A stretch of DNA of 64,000 nt from Kineococcus terrestris (lineage in GTDB: Bacteria > Actinomycetota > Actinomycetes > Actinomycetales > Kineococcaceae), in the NCBI RefSeq assembly GCF_041020765.1, contig NZ_JBEUEJ010000023.1. One strand, 5' to 3'. Within the stretch, counting starts at the first letter, position 1. Each line of letters starts with the position of its first letter. The position numbers were made by a program, and so were the translations under genes. Positions 42,865 to 49,985 of the stretch are shown here, one piece after another. The notes under the pieces were generated by a model. It saw only the letters and a program-made list of their open reading frames with translations. It did not search any database and was not told the origin of the DNA.

Positions 42865-44892
42865 TTAAGACGCCTTGTCATTTAGTAGCCGGCCCAGCTC
42901 CTCGAACTCCTCGGGCGGCTCGCTAAGCAGTGCGGCCGCCACTGCGATTTGGTGATTGCTGAAGTCTCCCTGATAAGATCCGGTTAGCCACGTCTTGAAG
43001 TCTTTACTTGAGTTTGAGTCCCTATGGAGTTCCCGCAACCTTGGCCAGTCAAAGCGCGCTCGAACAAGCGCCTGGGCAGGCAAGTACTCCACGATGTCTT
43101 CCTTCTCAAGGCCAAACGGCGTCACGCGATCTTCGGTCCCGGCCTGCAGACAACGCGATAGGAACTCGCGAAGGAACTTGTACTCAGCACGCTTTCCGGG
43201 CAGTTGCGAGCGCAAGTACTCACCGGCGGCCTCAACGCCTTCGAGGAGTCGAATGCTTTGAGCTGAGGTCCAGCTAGTTGCAACATGCTCGGCTGCGGTG
43301 TTATCGAGCACTACCACAATGTGAGCGTCCGTGAAGTCAAAAAGCACTCGACTTTCGACGGCCAGTGGTAGCTCGCGTGCCCCCCTAAGGGGCAGAACGG
43401 TGGCTCGCGCTGAGTTAAGACGCTTCTCGAGCAAGTGTTCGATCACGATCTTATCGTGCTCGCCTTCGACCAAGACAAAGAGCTTCTGTCGATTGAGCAA
43501 GTCACTCGGGCGCAACCCTAAAGCTGCCAGATCCCTTCTCTCATCCACCCGCAACGTCGCCACCTCACTTCGCCCCATCAGGCCTCGTCTAATGTGCAGG
43601 ACGTGAGACTCGGCAAGGTCGAGAATTGCGGGAGAATGGGTGGCAACTAGCAGATAGTCGGCCTGGCTGGCTCCCAAATCCGCCAGTGCGTGAGCCATTT
43701 GATGTTCAGCAGAGCGATGCAGTGCCATCTCAGGTTCATCGATGAAGACCACCCCAAGTGGTGCGGGATCTCTAGCTATCTGCGACACGGCATGCAGAAC
43801 ACTAAACCGCGCCCAGCGCTCCTGGCCAGTACTCAATGCAGCTATGGCTACCCTGCCGCCAGGGCGACCGGACTCAGCAGTCCATCGAAACAGGGGAGAG
43901 GTTAGCCAATTCTCGGGAGGTGTTGCGGACAGCGTGAGGCGAGGAGCGTCTACCAATATGGACGCGTATACCTCGTTGGCTCGACGCTCGAGCCAACTCG
44001 ACGCTTCCATCATCCAAGGCGATAGCCGTCCATCGCTTCCAAAAACCTCTGGTCGCAATAACGAAGATTGCTCATGCCAGGACGGCGAAGCCTGAAGAGT
44101 GCCATCAATCAGACCCTGCAATTGGATGAGGGTGCTCGCGTCAACGTCTCGCTGCAGATCAATTCTCGTGGATAGAAGCGCTGGCCCGTCTAGGGGCTTC
44201 CTGCTGCCGACCGCAATGGGGGTCGATGAAGCGCAGAGAGGCTCACTCCAGGGATCGAAGTCCAGTTCTCGCGCCTCCGAGAACGGAGAGCGCCGAAGTC
44301 GGGAGCGCATTTGCTCGAGTGGCTCTCGAGTGGACAATTCCGTATCGTTCTCCGGCGCATCAAGTGTCGCTTGTTGGCTTCGCCAAAAGGTGCGGAAAGC
44401 ATGCAACTCCTTCACAAGGCATGGCCCGGCATCCGCTCGCACGGATATGGCGATTGTCCAGTTTGGCTCGGGCCAGGAGTTCTTTGATAGCTCAAAAAGA
44501 CAATTGTTCCCAATCTCCAGGCCGAACTCAATTGGGTCGCCAGTCACCGTTGCATTGCATTGGGTCCAGTCTGCTACTAGCGTTTCGCCAATTCGTTGCG
44601 CTAAGTCGCCGGTACTAGTCAGCTCCAAAGCTCGCGCGATCCTCCCCAATGCTGGGTCGGCCTCGAGTTCATCTCGAGTCGCAACCACTCTGAGATAGAA
44701 GGTCACTCGCGAGCCAGGCTCAAGAGGCGACTGCTGCAGGGCTGCTCTAATGGCGGTGAGGATCGTCGTCTTGCCTGCCCCATTTAAGCCATACAGCGCA
44801 TTAAGCCCCTTCTCAAGTGGAAGGTATGTGTCGACCGCGGCGCCAAACCCTTGGACCCGCACAGCGTCAAGTTCAATCACAGCAGCAGTCAA
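42865..44892 (-). CDS. OLD-like AAA ATPase/TOPRIM nuclease
   Basis: A 675-residue protein. An ABC-type ATPase N-terminus has Walker A YGLNGAGKTTIL (about 35), an ALSTGQERWARF signature-like segment (about 350) and Walker B GVVFIDEPEMALH (about 385), followed by THSPAI. The C-terminal TOPRIM-like region begins LFVLVEGEHDKIVIEHLL (about 475) and continues with HIVVVLDNTAA. Overcoming-lysogenization-defect nucleases share this layout and cleave DNA. The AT-richer sequence and dnd neighbours suggest a defence effector. The TTG at 44892 is taken; a GTG at 44880 is also possible. Confidence 0.85.
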   Translation of the reverse strand: MTAAVIELDAVRVQGFGAAVDTYLPLEKGLNALYGLNGAGKTTILTAIRAALQQSPLEPGSRVTFYLRVVATRDELEADPALGRIARALELTSTGDLAQRIGETLVADWTQCNATVTGDPIEFGLEIGNNCLFELSKNSWPEPNWTIAISVRADAGPCLVKELHAFRTFWRSQQATLDAPENDTELSTREPLEQMRSRLRRSPFSEARELDFDPWSEPLCASSTPIAVGSRKPLDGPALLSTRIDLQRDVDASTLIQLQGLIDGTLQASPSWHEQSSLLRPEVFGSDGRLSPWMMEASSWLERRANEVYASILVDAPRLTLSATPPENWLTSPLFRWTAESGRPGGRVAIAALSTGQERWARFSVLHAVSQIARDPAPLGVVFIDEPEMALHRSAEHQMAHALADLGASQADYLLVATHSPAILDLAESHVLHIRRGLMGRSEVATLRVDERRDLAALGLRPSDLLNRQKLFVLVEGEHDKIVIEHLLEKRLNSARATVLPLRGARELPLAVESRVLFDFTDAHIVVVLDNTAAEHVATSWTSAQSIRLLEGVEAAGEYLRSQLPGKRAEYKFLREFLSRCLQAGTEDRVTPFGLEKEDIVEYLPAQALVRARFDWPRLRELHRDSNSSKDFKTWLTGSYQGDFSNHQIAVAAALLSEPPEEFEELGRLLNDKAS

Positions 44893-45269
44893 TCATCCAG
44901 TCAGGATGCCCGCCTAGCCCTCGAGGCAAGTTGCCCCATGGCCGTCGATCCATCGGTCCACGTCGCCTGCAGTCCTTCGCCAATCAGGCGCACGATGCAG
45001 ATCGGCTAGCGGAGAGCCGAGGAGCAAGCGGCAGGGTGTGAGCCCGAGGCTGCAGCGATGACGGTGCACGGCGCCGCCACGCTGGCTTGTGAGCAACTGA
45101 CGAACACGAGCGATCAGGCGTCAACGCGGGCTATCGGCGTCTTGCGCACGGGTCATCGAGACGCGCGTGCCCTCCGTCTGGCATGTTGTCGAGCCACTAG
45201 GGCACAACCCGACCGGTCCAAGGGCGATCGGGTGCGCCACCTCGCACCACTCGATGGGAGACGGCTTAC
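44893..45269. other. Divergent intergenic region, no gene seen
   Basis: A 377-base spacer between the OLD-like gene (minus) and the ParB trio (plus). It must hold at least two promoters. Short open frames cross it but none has a convincing ribosome binding site or recognisable product. I see no strong palindrome. Confidence 0.5.
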
Positions 45270-46103
45270 ATGGCGGAGGAACGTTACATCGCAGACCTGC
45301 CGATCGATCGGATCACAATCGGGAAGGCGCAGGTGCGAATGAAGATTGACCAAGAGCCACTTAACGACCTTGCTCAAAGCATTCGAGTGCAGGGCCAACT
45401 TGAGCCCATTGTGGTATGCGAGGTCGATGAAGGATCTGGGCAATACGAAGTGATTGCAGGTCAGCGAAGGCTCCTTGCGATTAGATTGCTCGGCCAACCT
45501 ACGATTAAGGCCCTCGTACGCCCAAAGCCGGCAGACACGTTCGAGGCGAAGGCAATCAGCCTCACTGAAAACATGCTTAGAACTGATCCTTCCCGAGCCG
45601 ACACGATCGATGCCTGCACCGAGCTGTTCATGAAGTATGGCACTATCAAGGCCGTTTCGGAGCGCACCGGCCTCCCCCAGGGCAAGGTCAGGGAGTATGT
45701 CAAGGTAGCTCGCCTCATTCCTGAGCTTCAGGAGCTGGTCAAGAGTCAGGGCGTGGAAATTCAGACGGCCTTGCGCGCTCAGGATGCATCAGCTGCAAGC
45801 TCCGGAGAGCCAAACCCCGAAGAGGCGGTGCTTCTAGCGCGGGAGCTCAGCGGAATGAGTGGAGCGCAGCAGAGTCTTCTCGTGAAGAAGCGTCAGCAAG
45901 ATCCATCGTTGGACGTCGACGAACTTGTCGAGTCCGCTAAAAGTGGCGATCGCATCATCCAAATTGTTGTGACTATGTCCGGAGCAGGACATGCATCGTT
46001 GAAGGCGTTCGCGAAAGAGGAGGGAACGTCTATGGATGATGCCGCTAGAAACCTCATTGAGAGTGGACTGGCTGACCGCGGCTTTGGAGGGAGTGAAGAG
46101 TGA
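45270..46103 (+). CDS. ParB-like protein, first gene of the trio
   Basis: A 277-residue protein. The ParB N-terminal fold is clear: LPIDRITIGKAQVRMK, LAQSIRVQGQLEPIVV, YEVIAGQRRLLAIRLLG (about 58-74) and LTENMLRTDPSRADTID. A helix-turn-helix (KAVSERTGLPQGKVREYVK) follows at about 135-155. ParB-like proteins bind and spread on DNA using CTP; some relatives are nucleases. It lies divergent from the OLD-like gene and is coupled to the next gene by a 4-nt overlap. The target site is unknown; no parS-like repeat is obvious nearby. No ParA accompanies it, so partitioning is unlikely. Confidence 0.82.
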   Translation: MAEERYIADLPIDRITIGKAQVRMKIDQEPLNDLAQSIRVQGQLEPIVVCEVDEGSGQYEVIAGQRRLLAIRLLGQPTIKALVRPKPADTFEAKAISLTENMLRTDPSRADTIDACTELFMKYGTIKAVSERTGLPQGKVREYVKVARLIPELQELVKSQGVEIQTALRAQDASAASSGEPNPEEAVLLARELSGMSGAQQSLLVKKRQQDPSLDVDELVESAKSGDRIIQIVVTMSGAGHASLKAFAKEEGTSMDDAARNLIESGLADRGFGGSEE

Positions 46104-46774
46104 CACAGCTGCCCCAGCTGCGCGACCTCATCCTCTCCGTAGGGACTCACCGTTCGGCGCGTCCTCTGTCCCCGTCCGAGGTCGCCGATGCCATTGTCGC
46201 GTGGTCGAACGAGCTCGGCATGCAGGAGTGCTTGCAGCGGATTTCTCTTGGTGAGTCCACTGCGCGCAAGTTCCTCAAGCTTCGAGAGTTGGAGAAGGAC
46301 ATCGCTGCGATGGTCGACTGGGGGCGCGAGCCGGGGGCTATTGGATTTGCCGCTGCAGCGGAGATTACTCGCTTGAAGCCCAGTAGCGAGCGTCGAGCAC
46401 TGGCTCAGGCTGCTGTTGAGAAGGGACTTACTAAGGAAGAAGTAAGGCAAGTGGTGCAACTGCGCCTGCGTAGCGGCATGTCTCTGGACGATGCAGTTCT
46501 AGGCGCACTCAAGATGAGGCCCACTGTAGAGAGAATTAACGTGTTCATTGGAGGCGTCTCCGAGTCTGTCGCCAATGAGCGGCTGAGCGACATGTCACAG
46601 CGGGATAGGAATGCGCTCCTGCGATCGCTGCTTGATCGGCTTGGTTACAGTCAATACTCGGGCCGCCTCACTCCCAGTAGCTTCACTTTGGTAGGCGAAG
46701 ATCCCGTCTCGCCTGACCAGGCGGCCAAGGTGGAAGAGTCATTGAATTCGGTGCAGAATTGGCCTCTGTCATGA
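46100..46774 (+). CDS. ParB-HTH-like protein, second gene of the trio
   Basis: A 224-residue protein without the ParB N-terminal fold but with a middle part that resembles the ParB helix-turn-helix region (SPSEVADAIVAWSNELGM, LGESTARKFLKLREL, GFAAAAEITRLKP, KEEVRQVVQLRLRSG). The C-terminal third (about 140-224) is unassigned. The GTG start overlaps the ParB stop by 4 nt and its own stop overlaps the MBL gene start by 4 nt. It is probably a partner or adaptor of the ParB-like protein. I cannot name a family. Confidence 0.7.
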   Translation: MTQLPQLRDLILSVGTHRSARPLSPSEVADAIVAWSNELGMQECLQRISLGESTARKFLKLRELEKDIAAMVDWGREPGAIGFAAAAEITRLKPSSERRALAQAAVEKGLTKEEVRQVVQLRLRSGMSLDDAVLGALKMRPTVERINVFIGGVSESVANERLSDMSQRDRNALLRSLLDRLGYSQYSGRLTPSSFTLVGEDPVSPDQAAKVEESLNSVQNWPLS

Positions 46775-47808
46775 ATGTGGTCGATTGGCCGGTCACCGTT
46801 TATAATGATGGTGCCATTCGCCTGGGTTCCGGGGTGGTCGCCGACGGATTCCATCCCAATATCGGGGTGAGGGTCCAATCCCATGCGCATCAGGATCATT
46901 TGCATAACTTTAATCGCAGCAAAGGTATCCAAGACATCGTCATGCTGTCGGGTACACGTGACCTGCTAATCGCGCAGCGCAACGCCGATCTGCCGCTGCG
47001 CTCCAACATCATCGGTCTCGAAGCAGCTGCGCCATACCCCGTCGCGGGAGGTCACGCGATCACGCTGCTTCCGTCAGGACATACGGTGGGAAGTGCGCAG
47101 GTCGCAGTTGTAGAGGCAGACGGTGTCCGACTTGGCTATTCGGGCGATTTCGCTTGGCCGCTCCATGACGTGATTGATGTAGATTACCTGGTCGTCGATG
47201 CGACTTATGGCAACCCGGCGTCGATTCGCCGCTTCTCTCAGGGCGAAGCTGAGCAAGCCTTAGTGGAAGTTACCGTAGCGGCCCTTGCTCGCGGCAGTGT
47301 CTACGTTAAGGCATTGTCAGGCACTCTCCAGCGTGCAGCAGCGGCGCTATGTGGAGCTATCGCGGCACCCATCCTCGCTAGTCAGCGGATCTGCAAAGAG
47401 ATCGATGTCTATCGGTCACATGGATTCCCGATCGACCCAGTGATCAAATCTGAGCGAGTCGCGGCGGACGAGCAGCTGGCTCAAACACCTCACTTCGTCC
47501 GACTGCTCGGTCCCGGCGATGAGGGGCGTGCCGCGGTGCCGGCGTCGGCGTGCTTTATCGTCCTCTCTGGCTTCCTCGGGCGCGGACCTGATCCGGTCGA
47601 GGAGTACGTGCGCGGCGGCTCCTACAAGATTTCAATCTCGGATCATGCCGATTTTGAGGGGACGCTAGCGTATGTCCAGCGTACCGGGGCGCAGTACGTG
47701 TTGGTCGACAACACTCGAGGCGGCAACGGAGAGGTGCTCGCTGCTAGTATACGCGACCGCTTGGGAATCAAGGCGAGCGCTTCGGTACAAGAAGCTCCAG
47801 TGTGGTGA
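46771..47808 (+). CDS. Metallo-beta-lactamase-fold exonuclease-like protein, third gene of the trio
   Basis: A 345-residue metallo-beta-lactamase-fold protein of the RNase J/SNM1/ligase-associated exonuclease group. Metal-binding residues are visible: QSHAHQDHLHNF (HxHxDH, about 38-45), LLPSGHTVGSAQV, LGYSGDFAWPL and SISDHADFEG late in the protein (about 292). The shape and spacing fit a nuclease acting on DNA or RNA ends. The ATG at 46771 overlaps the previous stop by 4 nt. With the upstream ParB-like proteins it forms a compact operon that may target or process DNA. Confidence 0.82.
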   Translation: MNVVDWPVTVYNDGAIRLGSGVVADGFHPNIGVRVQSHAHQDHLHNFNRSKGIQDIVMLSGTRDLLIAQRNADLPLRSNIIGLEAAAPYPVAGGHAITLLPSGHTVGSAQVAVVEADGVRLGYSGDFAWPLHDVIDVDYLVVDATYGNPASIRRFSQGEAEQALVEVTVAALARGSVYVKALSGTLQRAAAALCGAIAAPILASQRICKEIDVYRSHGFPIDPVIKSERVAADEQLAQTPHFVRLLGPGDEGRAAVPASACFIVLSGFLGRGPDPVEEYVRGGSYKISISDHADFEGTLAYVQRTGAQYVLVDNTRGGNGEVLAASIRDRLGIKASASVQEAPVW

Positions 47809-48087
47809 TTCCAGGCATGGTGCTGGGTCGCTCAAGGCTAGGGGTTGCAGTGGGGGCTCCAGAAATTCTAAGCTGCGCGCAGCGGAGCCTTCAAGAGTCG
47901 ATTACCGTCAATGGCGGCCCCGGCAATTCCGGGAACAGCCGAATGCGGTACGAGTTGGGATCGGACTTCCATGCTGCTCGTTTGAGGTTGGGCAGCGCGT
48001 TGGGCTTTGTGGACGGTGGTGAGTGTTCGCTTCGAAAGCCTCTCGCGTGTCTGGCATCGGGGTGAGCAATTTCCGTCCTCCGTCAAG

Positions 48088-48164
48088 GGCCCGCTCCGCG
48101 GGCCAGACAGCAACAGGCCCCGGGCTGCGGCGCTGGCGCGCCGGTCCTGGGGCCTGTTGCTGTC
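48088..48164. terminator. Two hairpins after the trio, terminator or structural
   Basis: First hairpin: GGCCCGC-TCC-GCGGGCC (48088-48104). Second: 16-bp perfect arms GACAGCAACAGGCCCC (48106-48121) and its complement (48149-48164) with a 27-nt spacer. No T-run follows either. The surrounding 383 bases (47809-48191) have no convincing gene. They could end the trio transcript or be part of the element's origin or transfer locus. Confidence 0.5.
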
Positions 48165-48191
48165 GATCACTGCCCAGACGCCAGACCCTAA

Positions 48192-48671
48192 CTACCCTGG
48201 GGGTTCGTACTGGTCAGCGGGTGGCCTAAGAGTCGTCTTGCGCCGCGGTTCGCGAATCAGATCGTTGTCTATGCCGGGGCGACGCGGGACTCGGATGAAC
48301 CCCTCTTTCGACGAAGGGTCGTAGTGGATGACGCAACTCTGTTCCTCGAGACTCTTCTTGAAGCTCTCAAGGCGTTCGAGATCAGCGTGTGGGACCTCCT
48401 TTCCGGCGCGTCGACGGGCCTCCGCGCGCAGCATGGCCACGGAATAGGCCCACCGGTGCTCCTCGCGAACATGCCAGGGCACCAGGTCGTCGTTGCGTAC
48501 GATGCGTCGGGCTAGCCCTCGGCGTCGACGGAAGTTGCCGAACATGCTTGGCTGTACGCCTTTGGCGTACTTGTGCCTGTACTGCTGGACCATCCAGTCA
48601 TAAGTGCGGCCTTCGTCGAACCACCGAATGACCTCGCCCTCGTCCTCAATCTTGCGGCCAGGCAAAGGCAC
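48192..48671 (-). CDS. Conserved AICE/phage-type HTH protein, 159 residues
   Basis: A basic protein with GEVIRWFDEGRTYDWMVQQY (about 12-31), MFGNFRRRRGLARRI, VPWHVREEHRWAYSVAMLRAE and VIHYDPSSKEGF, a pattern I recognise from small proteins carried by actinobacterial phages and integrative elements. A DNA-binding role is likely from the first helices. It is the last coding gene before the right att core. The GTG start at 48671 is uncertain because its ribosome binding site is very close. Confidence 0.65.
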   Translation of the reverse strand: MPLPGRKIEDEGEVIRWFDEGRTYDWMVQQYRHKYAKGVQPSMFGNFRRRRGLARRIVRNDDLVPWHVREEHRWAYSVAMLRAEARRRAGKEVPHADLERLESFKKSLEEQSCVIHYDPSSKEGFIRVPRRPGIDNDLIREPRRKTTLRPPADQYEPPG

Positions 48672-49166
48672 CTCCCTGTCACACCGCCACGCTTGCTGAA
48701 CTCCGACGCCGAGCTGCGGCGGATGCTACGCGGGCACCCGACGGGCAGGCTTTCGCGAGGACGCGGCGCGCCCGGGCAGCAGTCGTGACCCGGCCCGACC
48801 CGCTCACCGGAGCAGGCCTGGACGAGGGGGCGGCCTGGCAGCATGGCCGGCGTCCGCCTCCTCGTCACTCCCACAGGTGGCGGCATCTCGACGCTGGCTC
48901 ACGGGCCCAGCTGCGCAGCGCAAGCCTCCGAGCTCCGGCAGGACACCCGAGCACCTACCCGGGCCCCCGCCGACCAGCCCGCACCGTGCAGCCAGGTGTG
49001 TAGCCAAAGGTGCAGCCAACGTCCCGAGCAGCGCCAGACACGCCCGGACGAAAGACGCTGCGGCACAACAACCACCCCGCCCGGCCGCCCCGCCGAGACG
49101 CCCAATTGGCGATCTTGTAATCGGGCGGTCCACTGGTGCGGTAGATGAAAGTCATGAGGTTGGCTT
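48672..49166. other. Right end of the element, arm repeats and att core, no gene
   Basis: This stretch of nearly 500 bases holds no convincing gene. It contains arm-type repeats (GTGCAGCC-containing copies at about 48985-49019, including AGGTGCAGCCAA at 49008-49019) and the att core at 49114-49129. The chromosomal side resumes after the core, and the aldose-epimerase-like gene ends at 49167. Confidence 0.7.
49114..49129 (+). repeat. att core, right copy
   Basis: CTTGTAATCGGGCGGT, identical to 26100-26115. Here it is not followed by the tRNA T arm: the next bases are CCACTGG rather than TCGGGG. That means only the left junction keeps the tRNA-derived half. Confidence 0.8.
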
Positions 49167-49985
49167 CTAGGCGTCACGGTAGGCGGCAATCGTGATCCGC
49201 CAAGTGAGTCCACCGTCGGCGTCAAGCACGCCGGTCTCCCCGGCGCCCGCGGTCGCCAGGTCCGCGGCCGCGCCGAGCAGCGGCTCCACGCCCGCGGACC
49301 GGTACGGCGCCCACTCCGGCCACCCGCGGAGGTTGCGCCAGAGCACCAGCGATACCGGCCCGGTACCGCGCAGCACCTGCCAGCGCAGGGACAGCCGGTC
49401 GGCGCCGTCGAGGACGTCGACGCGGTCGGTGGCGACGACGGCGCAGCGGGCGGTGCCGTCGTCGGGGCCGAGGACGTCGAGCGGGACACCGGCGCCGTCG
49501 GGCCAGGTGGTGCGCACGGACCCACCGGGCGCCGGTTGGTCGAGGACCGTCACAGGCGGCGCGCCGGGGACGAGGAGGCGGGCGGCGGGGGAGAGGTCGA
49601 GGAGGGCGTGCACGGCGTGCAGCACGCGCGCGCCGGGCGGGCCGGACACATCGTAGGTCGCGACCACCGCGCCGTCCTCCACCGCGAGCGTCCGCCGCAG
49701 CGACAGCGCGCCCGTCCGCACCGACGCTCGCCCTGGGCCGTCAGGAGTCCACGCCCGCGACCACACGTCGCCGTGGTCGGGCGCGCCGCGCAGGGTGGGG
49801 AAGCACTCCTCCACCCCGCCCGCGTCGACGAACGCGTCACCGGGGCGCACGGCGGCGCGCGCCGCCGCGGGCACGGCGGGGTTGCGCCACAGCCACTCCC
49901 GCTCGGGCGTGCGCAGCGACGTCCACCGCCCGCCGCGGGCGTCGTCGGTCTCCACGACCAGCGGGCGCGGCCGCCACCCGCTCAC
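49167..49985 (-). CDS. Aldose 1-epimerase-like protein
   Basis: A 272-residue beta-rich protein resembling galactose mutarotase/aldose epimerase-family members (LRTPEREWLWRNPAVP, DAGGVEECFPTLRGAPDHGDVWSRAW, with the PDHGD loop and a late WPEWAPYR segment). It is the last gene of the seven-gene operon, starting at GTG 49985 with a 4-nt overlap to the GH36 gene. It may interconvert anomers of the sugar released by the glycosidases. Its stop lies 37 bp from the element's att core, but the gene looks complete. Confidence 0.72.
   Translation of the reverse strand: MSGWRPRPLVVETDDARGGRWTSLRTPEREWLWRNPAVPAAARAAVRPGDAFVDAGGVEECFPTLRGAPDHGDVWSRAWTPDGPGRASVRTGALSLRRTLAVEDGAVVATYDVSGPPGARVLHAVHALLDLSPAARLLVPGAPPVTVLDQPAPGGSVRTTWPDGAGVPLDVLGPDDGTARCAVVATDRVDVLDGADRLSLRWQVLRGTGPVSLVLWRNLRGWPEWAPYRSAGVEPLLGAAADLATAGAGETGVLDADGGLTWRITIAAYRDA

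Larger units (their letters stand above)
26100..49129. mobile_element. Actinomycete integrative and conjugative element with phosphorothioation cargo
   Basis: The 23-kb segment is bounded by a 16-bp direct repeat (CTTGTAATCGGGCGGT). It has arm-type repeats inside each end and an integrase next to the left end. The backbone (integrase, excisionase, HUH replication initiator, TraSA-like translocase, small membrane protein, XRE-TPR regulator) is that of pSAM2-type elements, which replicate by rolling circle and transfer double-stranded DNA using one FtsK-like protein. The cargo (33565-47808) is visibly lower in GC and has different codon use from the chromosome, consistent with acquisition. Confidence 0.85.

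Noticed and set aside
45058..45342. 94-codon plus-strand frame before the ParB gene
   Set aside because: It overlaps the start of the ParB-like gene in another frame, has no recognisable domain and no ribosome binding site.
35028..47808. dndF, dndG or dndH
   Set aside because: I looked for DndFGH-type helicase and ATPase genes in the cargo and found none. The DNA-acting genes present are OLD-like, ParB-like, MBL-fold and PIN-like.
48106..48164. Riboswitch
   Set aside because: The structure is a plain long hairpin downstream of the trio, with no gene after it in the plus direction to regulate.
48804..49133. 109-codon minus-strand open frame near the right att core
   Set aside because: It overlaps the arm repeats and core, has no ribosome binding site and a low-complexity product, so it is most likely non-coding.
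49167..49985. Aldose-epimerase-like gene truncated by the element
   Set aside because: It has a natural stop before the att core and normal family length, so the element lies beyond the gene.
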